Of a DNA stretch of 64,000 bases, positions 37,002-45,745 are shown piece after piece. The translations under genes and the position numbers were made by a program. Origin of the DNA: Methanoculleus frigidifontis (GTDB taxonomy: Archaea; Halobacteriota; Methanomicrobia; Methanomicrobiales; Methanoculleaceae); NCBI RefSeq assembly GCF_030464345.1, contig NZ_VCYH01000003.1, positions 285,827 through 349,826 of the forward strand, written 5' to 3'. How positions within the stretch are numbered: the first letter of the stretch is position 1; the number at the start of each line of letters is the position of its first letter. The notes under the pieces are model-generated. The model worked only from the letters and a program-made list of their open reading frames with translations. It searched no databases and was not told where the DNA came from.

Positions 37002-38093
37002 CTACTCTTCCGCGACCGGCTCGCGCCGCTTCAGGTACCGCCGTACGCTCTCGGATTCGACCCACCCCCGGTCGAGCTCGGTGATGATGCCGTCGATCCG
37101 CCGGGACTGGGAGAGGATGGTGGCGGTGAGAGGGTCTTCGATCATCTCCGCCAGCCCGACGATCACCTGGAGCGGGTTTCTGATATGGTCGCCCAGGATC
37201 GCGAACTGTTCGATGTTCCTCCGGAGCTGCTCGTACGCCTCGCGCTGTATCCGCTCCGCCGCCTTCCGTTCGGTGATATCCATGCAGATGAACATCATGC
37301 AGAGCGGGTCTCCCGCATCGTTCCTGACGATGCTCCCCGATATCTGGATGTTAAAGAGAAGGCCGTCGCTCCGCCGCCCGAGCCCTTCGCCGATCAGCGA
37401 CCCCGTCGCAACCAGCCGCTCAAGGAGATTGGCGCCGGCTCTGCCGCAGTCAAAGAACTCCGCGACCGGCCTGTCTGAGAGCGCATCCACCGACGCGAAC
37501 GCAAACATCTGCAGAAAGGCCGGGTTCGCGTAGATGGGGTAGCCCTCCACGTCGGCGATCAGGATGCCGTTCGTCGACGACTCAAGGGCGCTCTCCTTAA
37601 TCCGAAGCTCCTCCTCAGCACGCATCCGCTCGGTGATGTCGCGGGCGACGGCAACGGCGTACTGTTCCTCACCGAAGGTGACGAACCGGATGGTGACCTC
37701 CACCGGAACCTCGGTTCCGCCCGCCGCAAGAAGGCCTGCCGTCACCGCCTGCTGTCGCCGTGAGGGGTTCTTTCCGGCCGCGAAGAAGTCCAGGAACCAG
37801 ATGCGCTTCTCCGGCGCGATCAGGTTGCAGAACGGCGTCTGCATCAGGTCGCCGCGCTTGTAGCCGAGCTGCACCCAGGCCGACTCGTTTGCGTCGACGA
37901 GGAGACCCGTCCATGCATCGATGAGAAAAATAGCATCGTTCGTCTGGTCGAGGATCGCACGGAACCGTTCGAGCTCGGCGAGGCGGCTCTGCAGCTCGGG
38001 GTAGTAACTCTTATGGATCGAGCGCTCCCCAAGCCCGATGATACGCCGGCGGAGCGTATCCCAGTCCTGTTCCGGGTCAGAACGCCGATGCAT
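37002..38093 (-). CDS. PAS sensor with kinase-less DHp-like C-terminus
   Basis: 363 residues. Two PAS domains (about 40-155 and 160-285; PAC ends VAVARDITERMRAEEEL and FICMDITERKAAERI) and the tail QFAILGDHIRNPLQVIVGLAEMI with LDRGWVESESVRRYLKR. The tail is almost the same as that of the 22925-24124 protein. No HATPase, no membrane segment. Its first codons overlap the end of the alcohol dehydrogenase gene by 17 bases, so the two are co-expressed, suggesting it senses a redox or metabolic cue tied to that enzyme. Confidence 0.87.
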   Translation of the reverse strand: MHRRSDPEQDWDTLRRRIIGLGERSIHKSYYPELQSRLAELERFRAILDQTNDAIFLIDAWTGLLVDANESAWVQLGYKRGDLMQTPFCNLIAPEKRIWFLDFFAAGKNPSRRQQAVTAGLLAAGGTEVPVEVTIRFVTFGEEQYAVAVARDITERMRAEEELRIKESALESSTNGILIADVEGYPIYANPAFLQMFAFASVDALSDRPVAEFFDCGRAGANLLERLVATGSLIGEGLGRRSDGLLFNIQISGSIVRNDAGDPLCMMFICMDITERKAAERIQREAYEQLRRNIEQFAILGDHIRNPLQVIVGLAEMIEDPLTATILSQSRRIDGIITELDRGWVESESVRRYLKRREPVAEE

Positions 38094-39243
38094 AGATCTC
38101 CTCGATATCCTTCTGGTTCGGTCTCCGCGGATTGGTGGCCATACAGGGATCGCTCAGTGCACGCTCCGCAAGGGCCGGAAGGTCGCCCGGTTCCACTCCG
38201 AGGTCGGCGAGGCTCGCATCGATGCCGAGCGACCGGCGGAACCCGGCGACGGCGCGGGTGATAGCCGCCTGCCGTTCGTTCCCGGACAGCTCCTCCGGCT
38301 GCTGTCCGAGCAGGCGGGTGATCGCATCGAACCGGTCCGGCGCCGCGGCATAGTTGTAGCCGGCCACGTGCTCCAGGAGGACGGCGTTGCACCGGCCGTG
38401 GGCGAGATCGAGGAGGCCGCCGAGGCTGTGTGCCATGGCGTGCACCGCCCCGAGGCTCGCGTTCGAGAAGGCGAGTCCGGCGTACAGGCTCCCGAGCATC
38501 GTCAGGTAACGCGCCTGCAGGTCATCGGGGGCGCGGGCTGCTTCCGGAAGGGCGGCAGCGATCAGCCGGATGGCCTCCAGCGCGTGCAGGTCGGTGATCG
38601 GCGAGCTTGCGTTCGAGACGTAGGCCTCGACCGCGTGGCAGAGGGCGTCCATCCCGGTGTCGACGGTCAGGGTCGCATCCATGCTGGTGAGCGGCAGCGG
38701 GTCGAGGAGGGAGATGTCCGGGACCAGCGTCTTGCTGATGATCGCGATCTTCCTCCGCTCATCCTCGTCCGTGATGATGGCGAACTGCGAGACGTCCGCC
38801 GAACTTCCGGCAGTTGTCGGCACGCAGACGAGCGGGGGTGCGGGCATCTGCACCCGGTCGACCCCCTCGAACGCCAGGATGTGGCGGCGATTGGAGGTGA
38901 CGATCCCGATCCCTTTAGCACAGTCGATGGGGCTGCCGCCGCCGACGGCAACGATCCCCTGACACTCCGCAGCGTGGTAGGCCTCCGCGCCGGCCATCAC
39001 CTCGCCTGCCCGGGGGTTGGGAGAGACGCGGTCGAAGATTTCGTAGGAGATGTCTGCCTCATTGAGGCTGGTACAGACGCGGTCTGCCCATCCTGCCTGC
39101 TTCACGCCGGCGTCGGTGACGAGCAGCACCTTTCGCAGGCTGAAGTTGCGGGCATACCGGCCGGCGAGTTCCAGCGCGCCGCGGCCGAGTATGAACTCGG
39201 GAACAAAGAACTTCTTCAGTTCGAGTTCGTCTGTCGGAAGCAT
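38077..39243 (-). CDS. Iron-containing alcohol dehydrogenase
   Basis: 388 residues, family-typical. N-terminal dinucleotide region with VGGGSPIDCAKGI (about 100), then VCVPTTAGSSADVS, and metal-binding helices: MDALCHAVEAYVS, AVHAMAHSLGG and HGRCNAVLL. Group III ADHs oxidise alcohols or reduce aldehydes with NAD(P). The usual activity in Methanomicrobiales for such a protein is not certain. A TATA-like CGTATATATG (minus strand) lies at about 39307-39316, leaving a leader of roughly 40 bases. Confidence 0.92.
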   Translation of the reverse strand: MLPTDELELKKFFVPEFILGRGALELAGRYARNFSLRKVLLVTDAGVKQAGWADRVCTSLNEADISYEIFDRVSPNPRAGEVMAGAEAYHAAECQGIVAVGGGSPIDCAKGIGIVTSNRRHILAFEGVDRVQMPAPPLVCVPTTAGSSADVSQFAIITDEDERRKIAIISKTLVPDISLLDPLPLTSMDATLTVDTGMDALCHAVEAYVSNASSPITDLHALEAIRLIAAALPEAARAPDDLQARYLTMLGSLYAGLAFSNASLGAVHAMAHSLGGLLDLAHGRCNAVLLEHVAGYNYAAAPDRFDAITRLLGQQPEELSGNERQAAITRAVAGFRRSLGIDASLADLGVEPGDLPALAERALSDPCMATNPRRPNQKDIEEIYASAF

Positions 39244-39338
39244 AGATCAAACCGCTGTAGCTGATAGGTCGTGACAGTCTCAGGTATGTAATTCATCCCG
39301 TTCAGCACATATATACGTTACGAACTGTTCACCGCCGC

Positions 39339-39386
39339 TTTATGGTGTATTTCACGAATTAAGCACTTATTTTATGGTATAATTCA
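39339..39386. promoter_or_regulatory. Two 16-bp direct repeats between divergent genes
   Basis: TTTATGGTGTATTTCA at 39339-39354 and TTTATGGTATAATTCA at 39371-39386 match at 14 of 16 positions and are spaced 32 bases start to start, about three helical turns. They lie between the alcohol dehydrogenase and the unknown 398-residue protein, so they may be an operator pair or tandem promoter elements. Confidence 0.5.
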
Positions 39387-39535
39387 AATAGTCCCGTTGG
39401 AATGGGTTTTCGTGGTACCATGCCGCTCGGAGCGCCCCCGGCACCGGAAACCCGGCCGGGGTTCGGAACATATCAGCAAATACCCGGGCATTGCGGTTTT
39501 TCAGCAGACCGAATTTCGCATGGTTTATCTGGTAG

Positions 39536-40732
39536 ATGCCCGATGTATATGCTATGCGGGAAGGGTTCGTACCGGAGGTCGTCGTCTCGAATAAACTTGA
39601 GCGATCCCGGGCAGAACTATTTTCATACATCGAAAAAAACGCCGAATATATCGAGAATAACTATCCTGTCTTTTTCGGGAAGGTCACGTCCATCGTCGAT
39701 CAGATGAACATCCCGGTGCCGGACCAGGCGCACGACGAGTTCATCGACGCCGTCACCTACAAGGTCTTCGACGTCACCTCCCGCGCCAATGATATCAAGT
39801 TCGTCACCCGCCTCTGCGAGATCGCCTGCGGGATCAAGCGCAAAAAGGAGAAGAAGGCCGGTGTTCACCTCGCCGCAGCCGCCAAGCTGATGAAGATCGG
39901 CCGGTACCTGGATGCGAGCGTCTTCCTCAAGCCCTACTGGAAGCACGACGCCGCCGTCGGCTGCTGGTACGCCTACTGCTTCTACGCCCTCTATAAGGAT
40001 GGATCGCAGGAGCCGGGTTTCTCCAGCAGCGAGCGCTGGAACTACCTCAAGCGTGCACGGCAGCATCTGGAGGAGCTCGGCCAGTGGAAACCTCCCCTCC
40101 ACCGCCTTGTGAAGGGAGAGATCAAGAGCGACACCTGGCTCGATGAGCCGTTCTGGATGATGATCTTCTCTGCGACGGAGTGGTTTCCGGAGAGCCGCTG
40201 GTACCTGCAGACCGGATTTGCCAAGGCCAAGGCGGACGGAAACGACGTGGTGCTGGCCAAGATGCTCCAGGTTGCGCTGGTGCGCTTCCCCGACGATATG
40301 CTCTTCTTCCGCGAGGCCTACCGGATGCGGTTTGAGCAGGCGGAACTCTCCGACGCACTCGGGCTCGTCCGGGCGATGCGGGAAAAGTTTCCGGATGACC
40401 TTGAACCCATCTACTACGGCATCCGGACGGCGTTCTACCTCTCAGGCGACGCTGAGTTCAACGAGTTCCGGCGCCTTGCCGTGGAGAAGGGGATGGCCGG
40501 ACACGCCCTTGCGGTGATCGATGTTGCGCACGCCCACCTGCGGGGACGGCAGAACCAGGCAGTCCTCTGCCTGGAGGATATGAAACGGAGGTATCCTTCT
40601 CTGCGGTACTACGCCGATCTTCTGGAGTTCGTCATCGCCGACTGCTCCGGCACAATCGCCGGTTCGCGCCAGGCCGTCTTCCGGTCGGTCGACAACTACT
40701 GCATGCGGGCGATCGGGATCAAGGATCAATAG
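39536..40732 (+). CDS. Unknown helical-repeat protein (TPR-like)
   Basis: 398 residues. Almost entirely helical, with TPR/SEL-like helix pairs (AAAKLMKIGRYLDASVFLKPYWK; ARQHLEELGQWKPPL; AYRMRFEQAELSDALGLVRAM; HLRGRQNQAVLCLEDMKRRYP). No catalytic motif, signal peptide or membrane segment. I cannot name the family. ATG at 39536 is used; MREG at 39554 is an alternative. It converges on and overlaps the MinD-like gene by 7 bases. Confidence 0.75.
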   Translation: MPDVYAMREGFVPEVVVSNKLERSRAELFSYIEKNAEYIENNYPVFFGKVTSIVDQMNIPVPDQAHDEFIDAVTYKVFDVTSRANDIKFVTRLCEIACGIKRKKEKKAGVHLAAAAKLMKIGRYLDASVFLKPYWKHDAAVGCWYAYCFYALYKDGSQEPGFSSSERWNYLKRARQHLEELGQWKPPLHRLVKGEIKSDTWLDEPFWMMIFSATEWFPESRWYLQTGFAKAKADGNDVVLAKMLQVALVRFPDDMLFFREAYRMRFEQAELSDALGLVRAMREKFPDDLEPIYYGIRTAFYLSGDAEFNEFRRLAVEKGMAGHALAVIDVAHAHLRGRQNQAVLCLEDMKRRYPSLRYYADLLEFVIADCSGTIAGSRQAVFRSVDNYCMRAIGIKDQ

Positions 40733-41577
40733 CCGCCGAGCCGCTCCCAGACCTTCCGTGCGGCCTCTGCAGGGATCCGCCCGCGGTAGATCTCTTCGTC
40801 GAACGGTATCTCACCGGCGAGCGGGAGGCCTTCCTTCCGGCAGAAGGTGCGCACCTCCTCTGCCGTCTCCGGGTTCAGCGTCGATCGGTTGATGACGACG
40901 AGCACCCGGCCGGGATGCCCGGCGCAGGCGGCGTGCATCCGTGCAAGGTCACGGACGGCGGTGCGGTCCGGCTCTGCCACCACCAGGAGAATCTCCGCAC
41001 CCGCGACGGCGGCGGCGAACGCCTCCCCGGTCCCCGCCGGGGCATCGATGAGGAGTATCCGGGCAGCCTCCGCCGCAGCGCGTGCCTGACCCCGGACCGC
41101 CGCAACCAGCGTCCCCGATGTGCAGAACCCCGGCCTGAGCCGGGCATGCGAGAGCAGCCCATGCGGTGTGCGGGAAAGGCAGAGATCGCCGACGGTTCGC
41201 GGCGCCATCCCGGTCGCGGAGACCGGACAGACTCGCAGGCAGAGGCCGCAGCCTGTGCAGGCGGCCGGGTCGACGACGAACCGGCCTTCGCGGTAGGCTA
41301 TCGCGCCGAACCGGCAGTTCTCCATGCACGAGAGGCACTCGACGCAGACGGTCGGGTCGATGACGGCGCAGGGTATACTCTCGAGGGGTCTTCTCGCGAG
41401 CACCTCGGTCGGAAAGATGAGGGCGAGATCAGGCACCTCAAGGCTGCAGTCCGCCATGACCATCGGTGATGGGGCGGCTCGCGCGAGTGCCGCCGCCAGC
41501 GTCGTCCTGCCGGCTCCCCCTTTCGCGCTGACGACTGCGATCGTCCCTGCATCTCCTGTTCCTTCTGCCGTGCTCAA
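40726..41577 (-). CDS. MinD/Mrp-type ATPase with two [4Fe-4S] clusters
   Basis: 283 residues, COG1149 family. Start chosen as TTG at 41577 because AGGAGG lies about six bases upstream; the long frame beyond it runs antisense to the radical SAM gene. Deviant Walker A AKGGAGRTT: the signature Lys is kept but the P-loop Lys before TT is Arg. An inserted ferredoxin module has CVECLSCMENC and CTGCGLCLRVCP. Later motifs LLIDAPAGTG and VVINRS are MinD-like. Members are linked to Fe-S or cofactor assembly; the exact role is unknown. Confidence 0.88.
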   Translation of the reverse strand: MSTAEGTGDAGTIAVVSAKGGAGRTTLAAALARAAPSPMVMADCSLEVPDLALIFPTEVLARRPLESIPCAVIDPTVCVECLSCMENCRFGAIAYREGRFVVDPAACTGCGLCLRVCPVSATGMAPRTVGDLCLSRTPHGLLSHARLRPGFCTSGTLVAAVRGQARAAAEAARILLIDAPAGTGEAFAAAVAGAEILLVVAEPDRTAVRDLARMHAACAGHPGRVLVVINRSTLNPETAEEVRTFCRKEGLPLAGEIPFDEEIYRGRIPAEAARKVWERLGGY

Positions 41578-41621
41578 ACCCAACCTCCTGCGGTTTGACT
41601 CCTCGTTGTTTCCACACACAC

Positions 41622-41632
41622 GACTATATAGG
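41622..41632. promoter_or_regulatory. Shared TATA element of two divergent genes
   Basis: GACTATATAGG contains the near-palindrome CTATATAG. It is 45-50 bases from the TTG start of the MinD-like gene on one side and the same distance from the radical SAM ATG at 41677 on the other. No other AT-rich stretch of this quality exists in the 99-base gap. Confidence 0.5.
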
Positions 41633-41676
41633 TGCCGATGCAACATCAGAGAGATCAACAGTGAGACGAAATTTCG

Positions 41677-42612
41677 ATGAAATATCTGCATCTTTTCGGT
41701 CCTGTCCCCTCCCGCCGGCTCGGTGTCTCTCTCGGCATCGATCTCATTCCCCAGAAGACCTGCCCGTACGACTGCATCTACTGCGAGTGCGGCAGGACGA
41801 CCAACCGGACCTGTGAGCGGCGCGAGTATGTCCCGACGGCCGACGTCATCCGGGAACTCGACGACTACCTGCGGCGGCGGCCACAGCTCGATTACATCAC
41901 CTTCGCAGGGTCGGGGGAGCCTACGCTGCATTCCGGGATCGGAGCGATCATCGGGCATCTCAAGGAGCACTATCCCGGCTACCGGGCGGCGGTGCTCACG
42001 AACGGCGCCCTCTTCGCCGACCCGGAGGTCCGACGCGACCTTGCGAGCGCGGACCTCGTCGTCCCCTCCCTCGACGCGGTCTCCGAATCGGTCTTCGCCG
42101 CACTGAACCGGCCGTGCCCCGGACTGACGGCTGATGCCGTCCTTGACGGCCTGATCGCGTTCTCCCGCGAATTTTCCGGCGAGATCTGGCTCGAGATCTT
42201 CATTGTCCCGGGGCTGAACGACACGGACGAGGAACTTGCCCGGCTCCGCGACGCCATCAGGGCGATTGACCCTGACCGCGTGCAGGTGAACACCCTCGAC
42301 CGTCCCGGAACCGAGATCTGGGTGACGCCCGCCTCTGCAGCAGCGCTCGAGCGGATCGCCGAGTACCTGGGCGATAAAAGGGTCGAGGTGATCGGGCCGT
42401 GCACCTGCCGGGAGGCAAGCCCTACTTTCAGAGCAGATATCCTCGACGCGATCACCGCTACCCTTGCCCGACGGCCGTGCACCACCGAGGATCTCTGCAA
42501 AATTTTCTCGCTCCACCGAAACGAGATAAACAAGTACCTTGAAGTCCTGCTCGAAAAAGGAGATATTGAGGCGGTATCCGAAGAGCGGGGACTATTTTTC
42601 CGCCTGAAATGA
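41677..42612 (+). CDS. Radical SAM protein with C-terminal winged helix
   Basis: 311 residues, COG0731 type. Radical SAM motif CPYDCIYC (CxxxCxxC, residues about 29-36), AGSGEPTLH as the GGE-like SAM motif, and VPSLDAVSE. A second Cys pair (GPCTCRE) lies near 248. The last 60 residues form a winged helix (LARRPCTTEDLCKIFSLHRNEIN), unusual for this family. Substrate unknown; this family includes tRNA wybutosine-type and uncharacterised enzymes. Its 3' end overlaps the MscS gene by 21 bases. Confidence 0.9.
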   Translation: MKYLHLFGPVPSRRLGVSLGIDLIPQKTCPYDCIYCECGRTTNRTCERREYVPTADVIRELDDYLRRRPQLDYITFAGSGEPTLHSGIGAIIGHLKEHYPGYRAAVLTNGALFADPEVRRDLASADLVVPSLDAVSESVFAALNRPCPGLTADAVLDGLIAFSREFSGEIWLEIFIVPGLNDTDEELARLRDAIRAIDPDRVQVNTLDRPGTEIWVTPASAAALERIAEYLGDKRVEVIGPCTCREASPTFRADILDAITATLARRPCTTEDLCKIFSLHRNEINKYLEVLLEKGDIEAVSEERGLFFRLK

Positions 42613-43710
42613 CGGCATGGAGCTGTCCGTGACGGGCAGAACCTCCGCGCCGGCCTTCCCGGGCGGGACGGGCAGATCCCGCAGGTGCAGGTCCATCTGG
42701 GGGAACGGGATCTCGATACCTTCTGCGGAGAAGCACTCGTCGATCCGGGTGTTCACGAAGTCCTGCACGTCCCAGGCCATATGGAACGCCCGCGCCCAGA
42801 GAACCAGCATGAAGTTGAGGCTCGACGCCCCGAACTCGAGGAAGTAGACCGAGGGCGCCGGATCGTCGAGGACGTACTCTGACCGGCTCGCGGCCTCGCC
42901 GCCGATCTCGCGGAGGATCTCCTTGACCCGTGCAACGTCGCTGCCGTAGGCGACCGAGACCGGGATCTTGATCTTGAGTTTCACATCGGGCATTGCATAG
43001 TTGGTGATGGCACTGCCCGATATCTTCGAGTTCGGGAGGGTCACCAGCTGATAATCGAGCGTCTTTATCCGGGTGCTCCGCGGCCCGATGCTGACCACGT
43101 CGCCGAGGTAGCCGTCGATCTTGATCCGGTCGCCGACCCGGAAGGGTTTGTCCACCAGGATGAGCGCACCGCCGAAGAAGTTCGATACGATATCCTGCGC
43201 TGCCAGGGCGACCGCGAGACCGGCGATCCCGGCGCCCGCGATCAGGGGAGTGATGTCGATCTCGAGGGTGTTGAGCACCATGAGGAAGGCGATGAACCAG
43301 ACGATGTACTTCGCCGCAACCTCCAGGAGTTCGATGATCCGGTCGTCCATGTCGGTCTCGGTCTTCGAGGCCATCCAGCGCCCGTAGAGGTTGATGAAAC
43401 TGTAGCTGAAGGTCGAGACGACCCAGGCGCCGATCAGGATGACGCCGGCGGTGAAGTACTGGCTGGAGAGCAGCCACGCGTAGTCCCCGAGGAGATCCGC
43501 CGGGCTGATGTAGGTGTTGACCGCAACCCAGACCGACCCGAGCACGATCCCGATGGAGACCGGCCGGTCGAGCGAGAGGAGGAGGATGTCGTCTATCTTC
43601 GATTCGGTGAGGTCCGCCCTCCTCTGCAGCCACCGGAAGATCTCGTGAGCAACGAATGCGCCCGCGATGCCGGCGACGATGATGGCAATGCCGTAGATGA
43701 GCCCGTCCAT
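42592..43710 (-). CDS. MscS-family mechanosensitive channel
   Basis: 372 residues. Four to five transmembrane helices in the first 175 residues, then the MscS pore helix AGAGIAGLAVALAAQDIVSNFFGG and beta-domain (VGDRIKIDGYLGDV, STRIKTLDYQLVTLPNS), ending in an alpha/beta C-terminal domain. It releases solutes on hypo-osmotic shock. It converges on the radical SAM gene and diverges from hypD. Confidence 0.94.
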   Translation of the reverse strand: MDGLIYGIAIIVAGIAGAFVAHEIFRWLQRRADLTESKIDDILLLSLDRPVSIGIVLGSVWVAVNTYISPADLLGDYAWLLSSQYFTAGVILIGAWVVSTFSYSFINLYGRWMASKTETDMDDRIIELLEVAAKYIVWFIAFLMVLNTLEIDITPLIAGAGIAGLAVALAAQDIVSNFFGGALILVDKPFRVGDRIKIDGYLGDVVSIGPRSTRIKTLDYQLVTLPNSKISGSAITNYAMPDVKLKIKIPVSVAYGSDVARVKEILREIGGEAASRSEYVLDDPAPSVYFLEFGASSLNFMLVLWARAFHMAWDVQDFVNTRIDECFSAEGIEIPFPQMDLHLRDLPVPPGKAGAEVLPVTDSSMPSFQAEK

Positions 43711-43757
43711 ACGCGTACTATTATGTGTTTTCAGCCGGATATAAATAGGAGATTTAC

Positions 43758-44789
43758 ATGCCGGCTCCGAAGGATATTCTCGATACTCTCCACTCCCTTG
43801 TCGACCGCGACATCTGCATTATGCACATCTGCGGAACGCACGAGGCTGCCATCGCCCGGTCGGGCATCCGGAGCGTCCTCCCCGAGCGCCTGAAGATCGT
43901 GATGGGGCCGGGCTGCCCGGTCTGCATCACGCCGCAGGGCGAGATCGACGCCGCGCTCGATCTTGCCCGAAAAGACTGCGTCATCGCGACCTACGGCGAC
44001 CTCCTCCGCGTCCCGGGGACAAAGGGATCGCTTGAGTCGTCGGGCGGCGACGTCCGGGTCGTGCAGGGCGTCCATAAGGCCGCCGAGATCGCCCGCCGCG
44101 AACCCGAGAAGGAGGTTGTCTTCATCTCGGTCGGGTTCGAGACGACCGCTCCGACCGTCGCGGCGACGATACTCACAAAGCCGCCGGAGAACTTCTCGAT
44201 CCTCTCCTGCCACCGGCTCGTCCCTCCCGCAATGGAGTGGCTGCTCGCGCAGGGCGAGGCGCAGCTGCACGGGTTCATGCTCCCTGGCCACGTCTGCACG
44301 GTGATGGGCTACCACGAGTACGAGCGATTCCCTGTGCCGCAGGTGGTCGCCGGGTTCGAGCCGGACGACATCCTCCTCGGGCTCGTGATGATCGCGCAGC
44401 AGATCCGCGAGGGGGCAGCCCGCATCGACAACGCCTACCCGCGGGCGGTCTGCCGCGAGGGGAACGAAAAGGCGCAGAACCTGATGTACGACGTCTTCGA
44501 GCCGGCCGACGTCGAGTGGCGCGGGTTTCCGGTCATCCCGCAGTCGGGGCTGCGCCTGAAGCCCGAGTTCGAGCAGTACGATGCGCAGAAGAAGTTCGGT
44601 ATCGAGGTCCGGCACGTCGAGAAGCATTCCGCGTGCATCTGCGATAAGGTGCTCCGCGGGATTGCCCGCCCCTCGGATTGCAAACTCTTCGGAAAGGCCT
44701 GCACGCCGCGCAACCCGGTAGGTCCCTGCATGGTGAGCCACGAGGGTGCGTGCAAGATATGGCATCTCTACGAGGCACGGCGGGGATGA
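43758..44789 (+). CDS. hypD: Hydrogenase maturation factor HypD
   Basis: 343 residues. HypD signatures: MHICGTHE, GPGCPVC, and the C-terminal cysteines ACICDKVL, KLFGKACTP and GPCMVSHEGAC that bind the [4Fe-4S] cluster. With HypC it builds the Fe(CN)2CO unit of [NiFe] hydrogenases. An AGGAG precedes the ATG by six bases. No other hyp gene is adjacent. Confidence 0.96.
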   Translation: MPAPKDILDTLHSLVDRDICIMHICGTHEAAIARSGIRSVLPERLKIVMGPGCPVCITPQGEIDAALDLARKDCVIATYGDLLRVPGTKGSLESSGGDVRVVQGVHKAAEIARREPEKEVVFISVGFETTAPTVAATILTKPPENFSILSCHRLVPPAMEWLLAQGEAQLHGFMLPGHVCTVMGYHEYERFPVPQVVAGFEPDDILLGLVMIAQQIREGAARIDNAYPRAVCREGNEKAQNLMYDVFEPADVEWRGFPVIPQSGLRLKPEFEQYDAQKKFGIEVRHVEKHSACICDKVLRGIARPSDCKLFGKACTPRNPVGPCMVSHEGACKIWHLYEARRG

Positions 44790-44809
44790 GCCGCCCCTAT
44801 CCGTCTGCC

Positions 44810-44817
44810 TTATATAC
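44810..44817 (+). promoter_or_regulatory. TATA box of tRNA-Arg
   Basis: TTATATAC 25-32 bases before the tRNA, ideal archaeal spacing. Confidence 0.6.
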
Positions 44818-44841
44818 CAGTCGATGCAAAATAATATGGCA

Positions 44842-44913
44842 GTCCCGGTAGGGTAGTGGATATCCTAGAAGCCTCCGGAGCTTTTGACCCGGGTTCAAAT
44901 CCCGGCCGGGGCG
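44842..44913 (+). tRNA. tRNA-Arg (anticodon CCG)
   Basis: Acceptor GTCCCGG pairs with CCGGGGC (one T-G), discriminator G. Anticodon loop CTCCGGA between GAAGC and GCTTT gives CCG, reading CGG. The T-arm has GGTTCAAATCC. 72 bases, no intron, CCA not encoded. Confidence 0.93.
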
Positions 44914-45127
44914 TATTCTGTTTTGTGCGAACGCCTTTTTTCAGACAATTTTCGAGAGTCTGCCGCATCGAACCGTAGCGCTGCATCTCCCTACGGCCTT
45001 CTCCACATCGCGCAGTGTCGGGCCCCCACTTGATTCCAATCGACGGCGTTTTGCTCATCCTCCCGCCCACGCACGACGACAACAACTGCTAAATAGGAAA
45101 CGGAACCTCACGGAGCTGTGATGTTCC

Positions 45128-45592
45128 ATGTCACCGGAAGAGAGTAAGGCGATTGTCCGTCGGTTTATCGAAGCCTACAACACACGGAACCTGGATGTAT
45201 TCGATGACCTCGTGGCGCCGGACTACGTCGACCACACCCACCGGCAGCAGGGCCGGGAGAACTTCAGACAACTCTTCACGCTCGCGTTCGAAGGTTTTCC
45301 CGACTGGCACGAACGGATCGAAGACATCATTGCCGAAGGGGATACGGTCTGGGTCCGGGTTACCGCCACGGGAACCCATACCGGGGAATGGAGTCTTTCC
45401 GGCGTTCCCCTGCCCCCGACCGGCAGGAAGGTAACCATGCGGATGGTCTTCATCTGGCGCCTGGAAAACGGCAGACTTGCAGAGGGGAGGGAGGTCGATG
45501 AAGACCTGGAGTTTCTCAGGCAACTGGGCGTTATCGAATATACGGAAACGGGAAGGAGGATATTTCCGGAAGCCGTCACACCGGAACGGTAA
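45128..45592 (+). CDS. SnoaL-like ester cyclase family protein
   Basis: 154 residues. NTF2-like fold with the SnoaL-type pattern KAIVRRFIEAYNTRNLDVFDDLVAPDYVDH and the later GDTVWVRVTATGTHTGEW and GRKVTMRMVFIWRLENGRL. Relatives are polyketide cyclases, but many are of unknown function. The ATG lies 7 bases after GGAGC. Monocistronic. Confidence 0.87.
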   Translation: MSPEESKAIVRRFIEAYNTRNLDVFDDLVAPDYVDHTHRQQGRENFRQLFTLAFEGFPDWHERIEDIIAEGDTVWVRVTATGTHTGEWSLSGVPLPPTGRKVTMRMVFIWRLENGRLAEGREVDEDLEFLRQLGVIEYTETGRRIFPEAVTPER

Positions 45593-45745
45593 CTGCCGCG
45601 CCCGTTCGAAGCGCATTGCCGGAGTCTCCCGCCGGAGCGAAAGCTGCATCGATCCTTTTTTCTCTCAAAAAGCCCCCGTCTGATGTAGGTACGCCTCTCT
45701 GTGCACGGGGAACGGCAGAACGGCACGATCCGCCGGCGTGCGGGG

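Noticed and set aside
39367..39630. Minus-strand 87-residue frame upstream of the helical-repeat gene
   Set aside because: It covers the promoter and operator repeats and has no coding character.
41578..42516. Long N-terminal extension of the MinD-like protein
   Set aside because: It runs antisense to the radical SAM gene and across the shared promoter; the TTG with a strong Shine-Dalgarno at 41577 explains the start.
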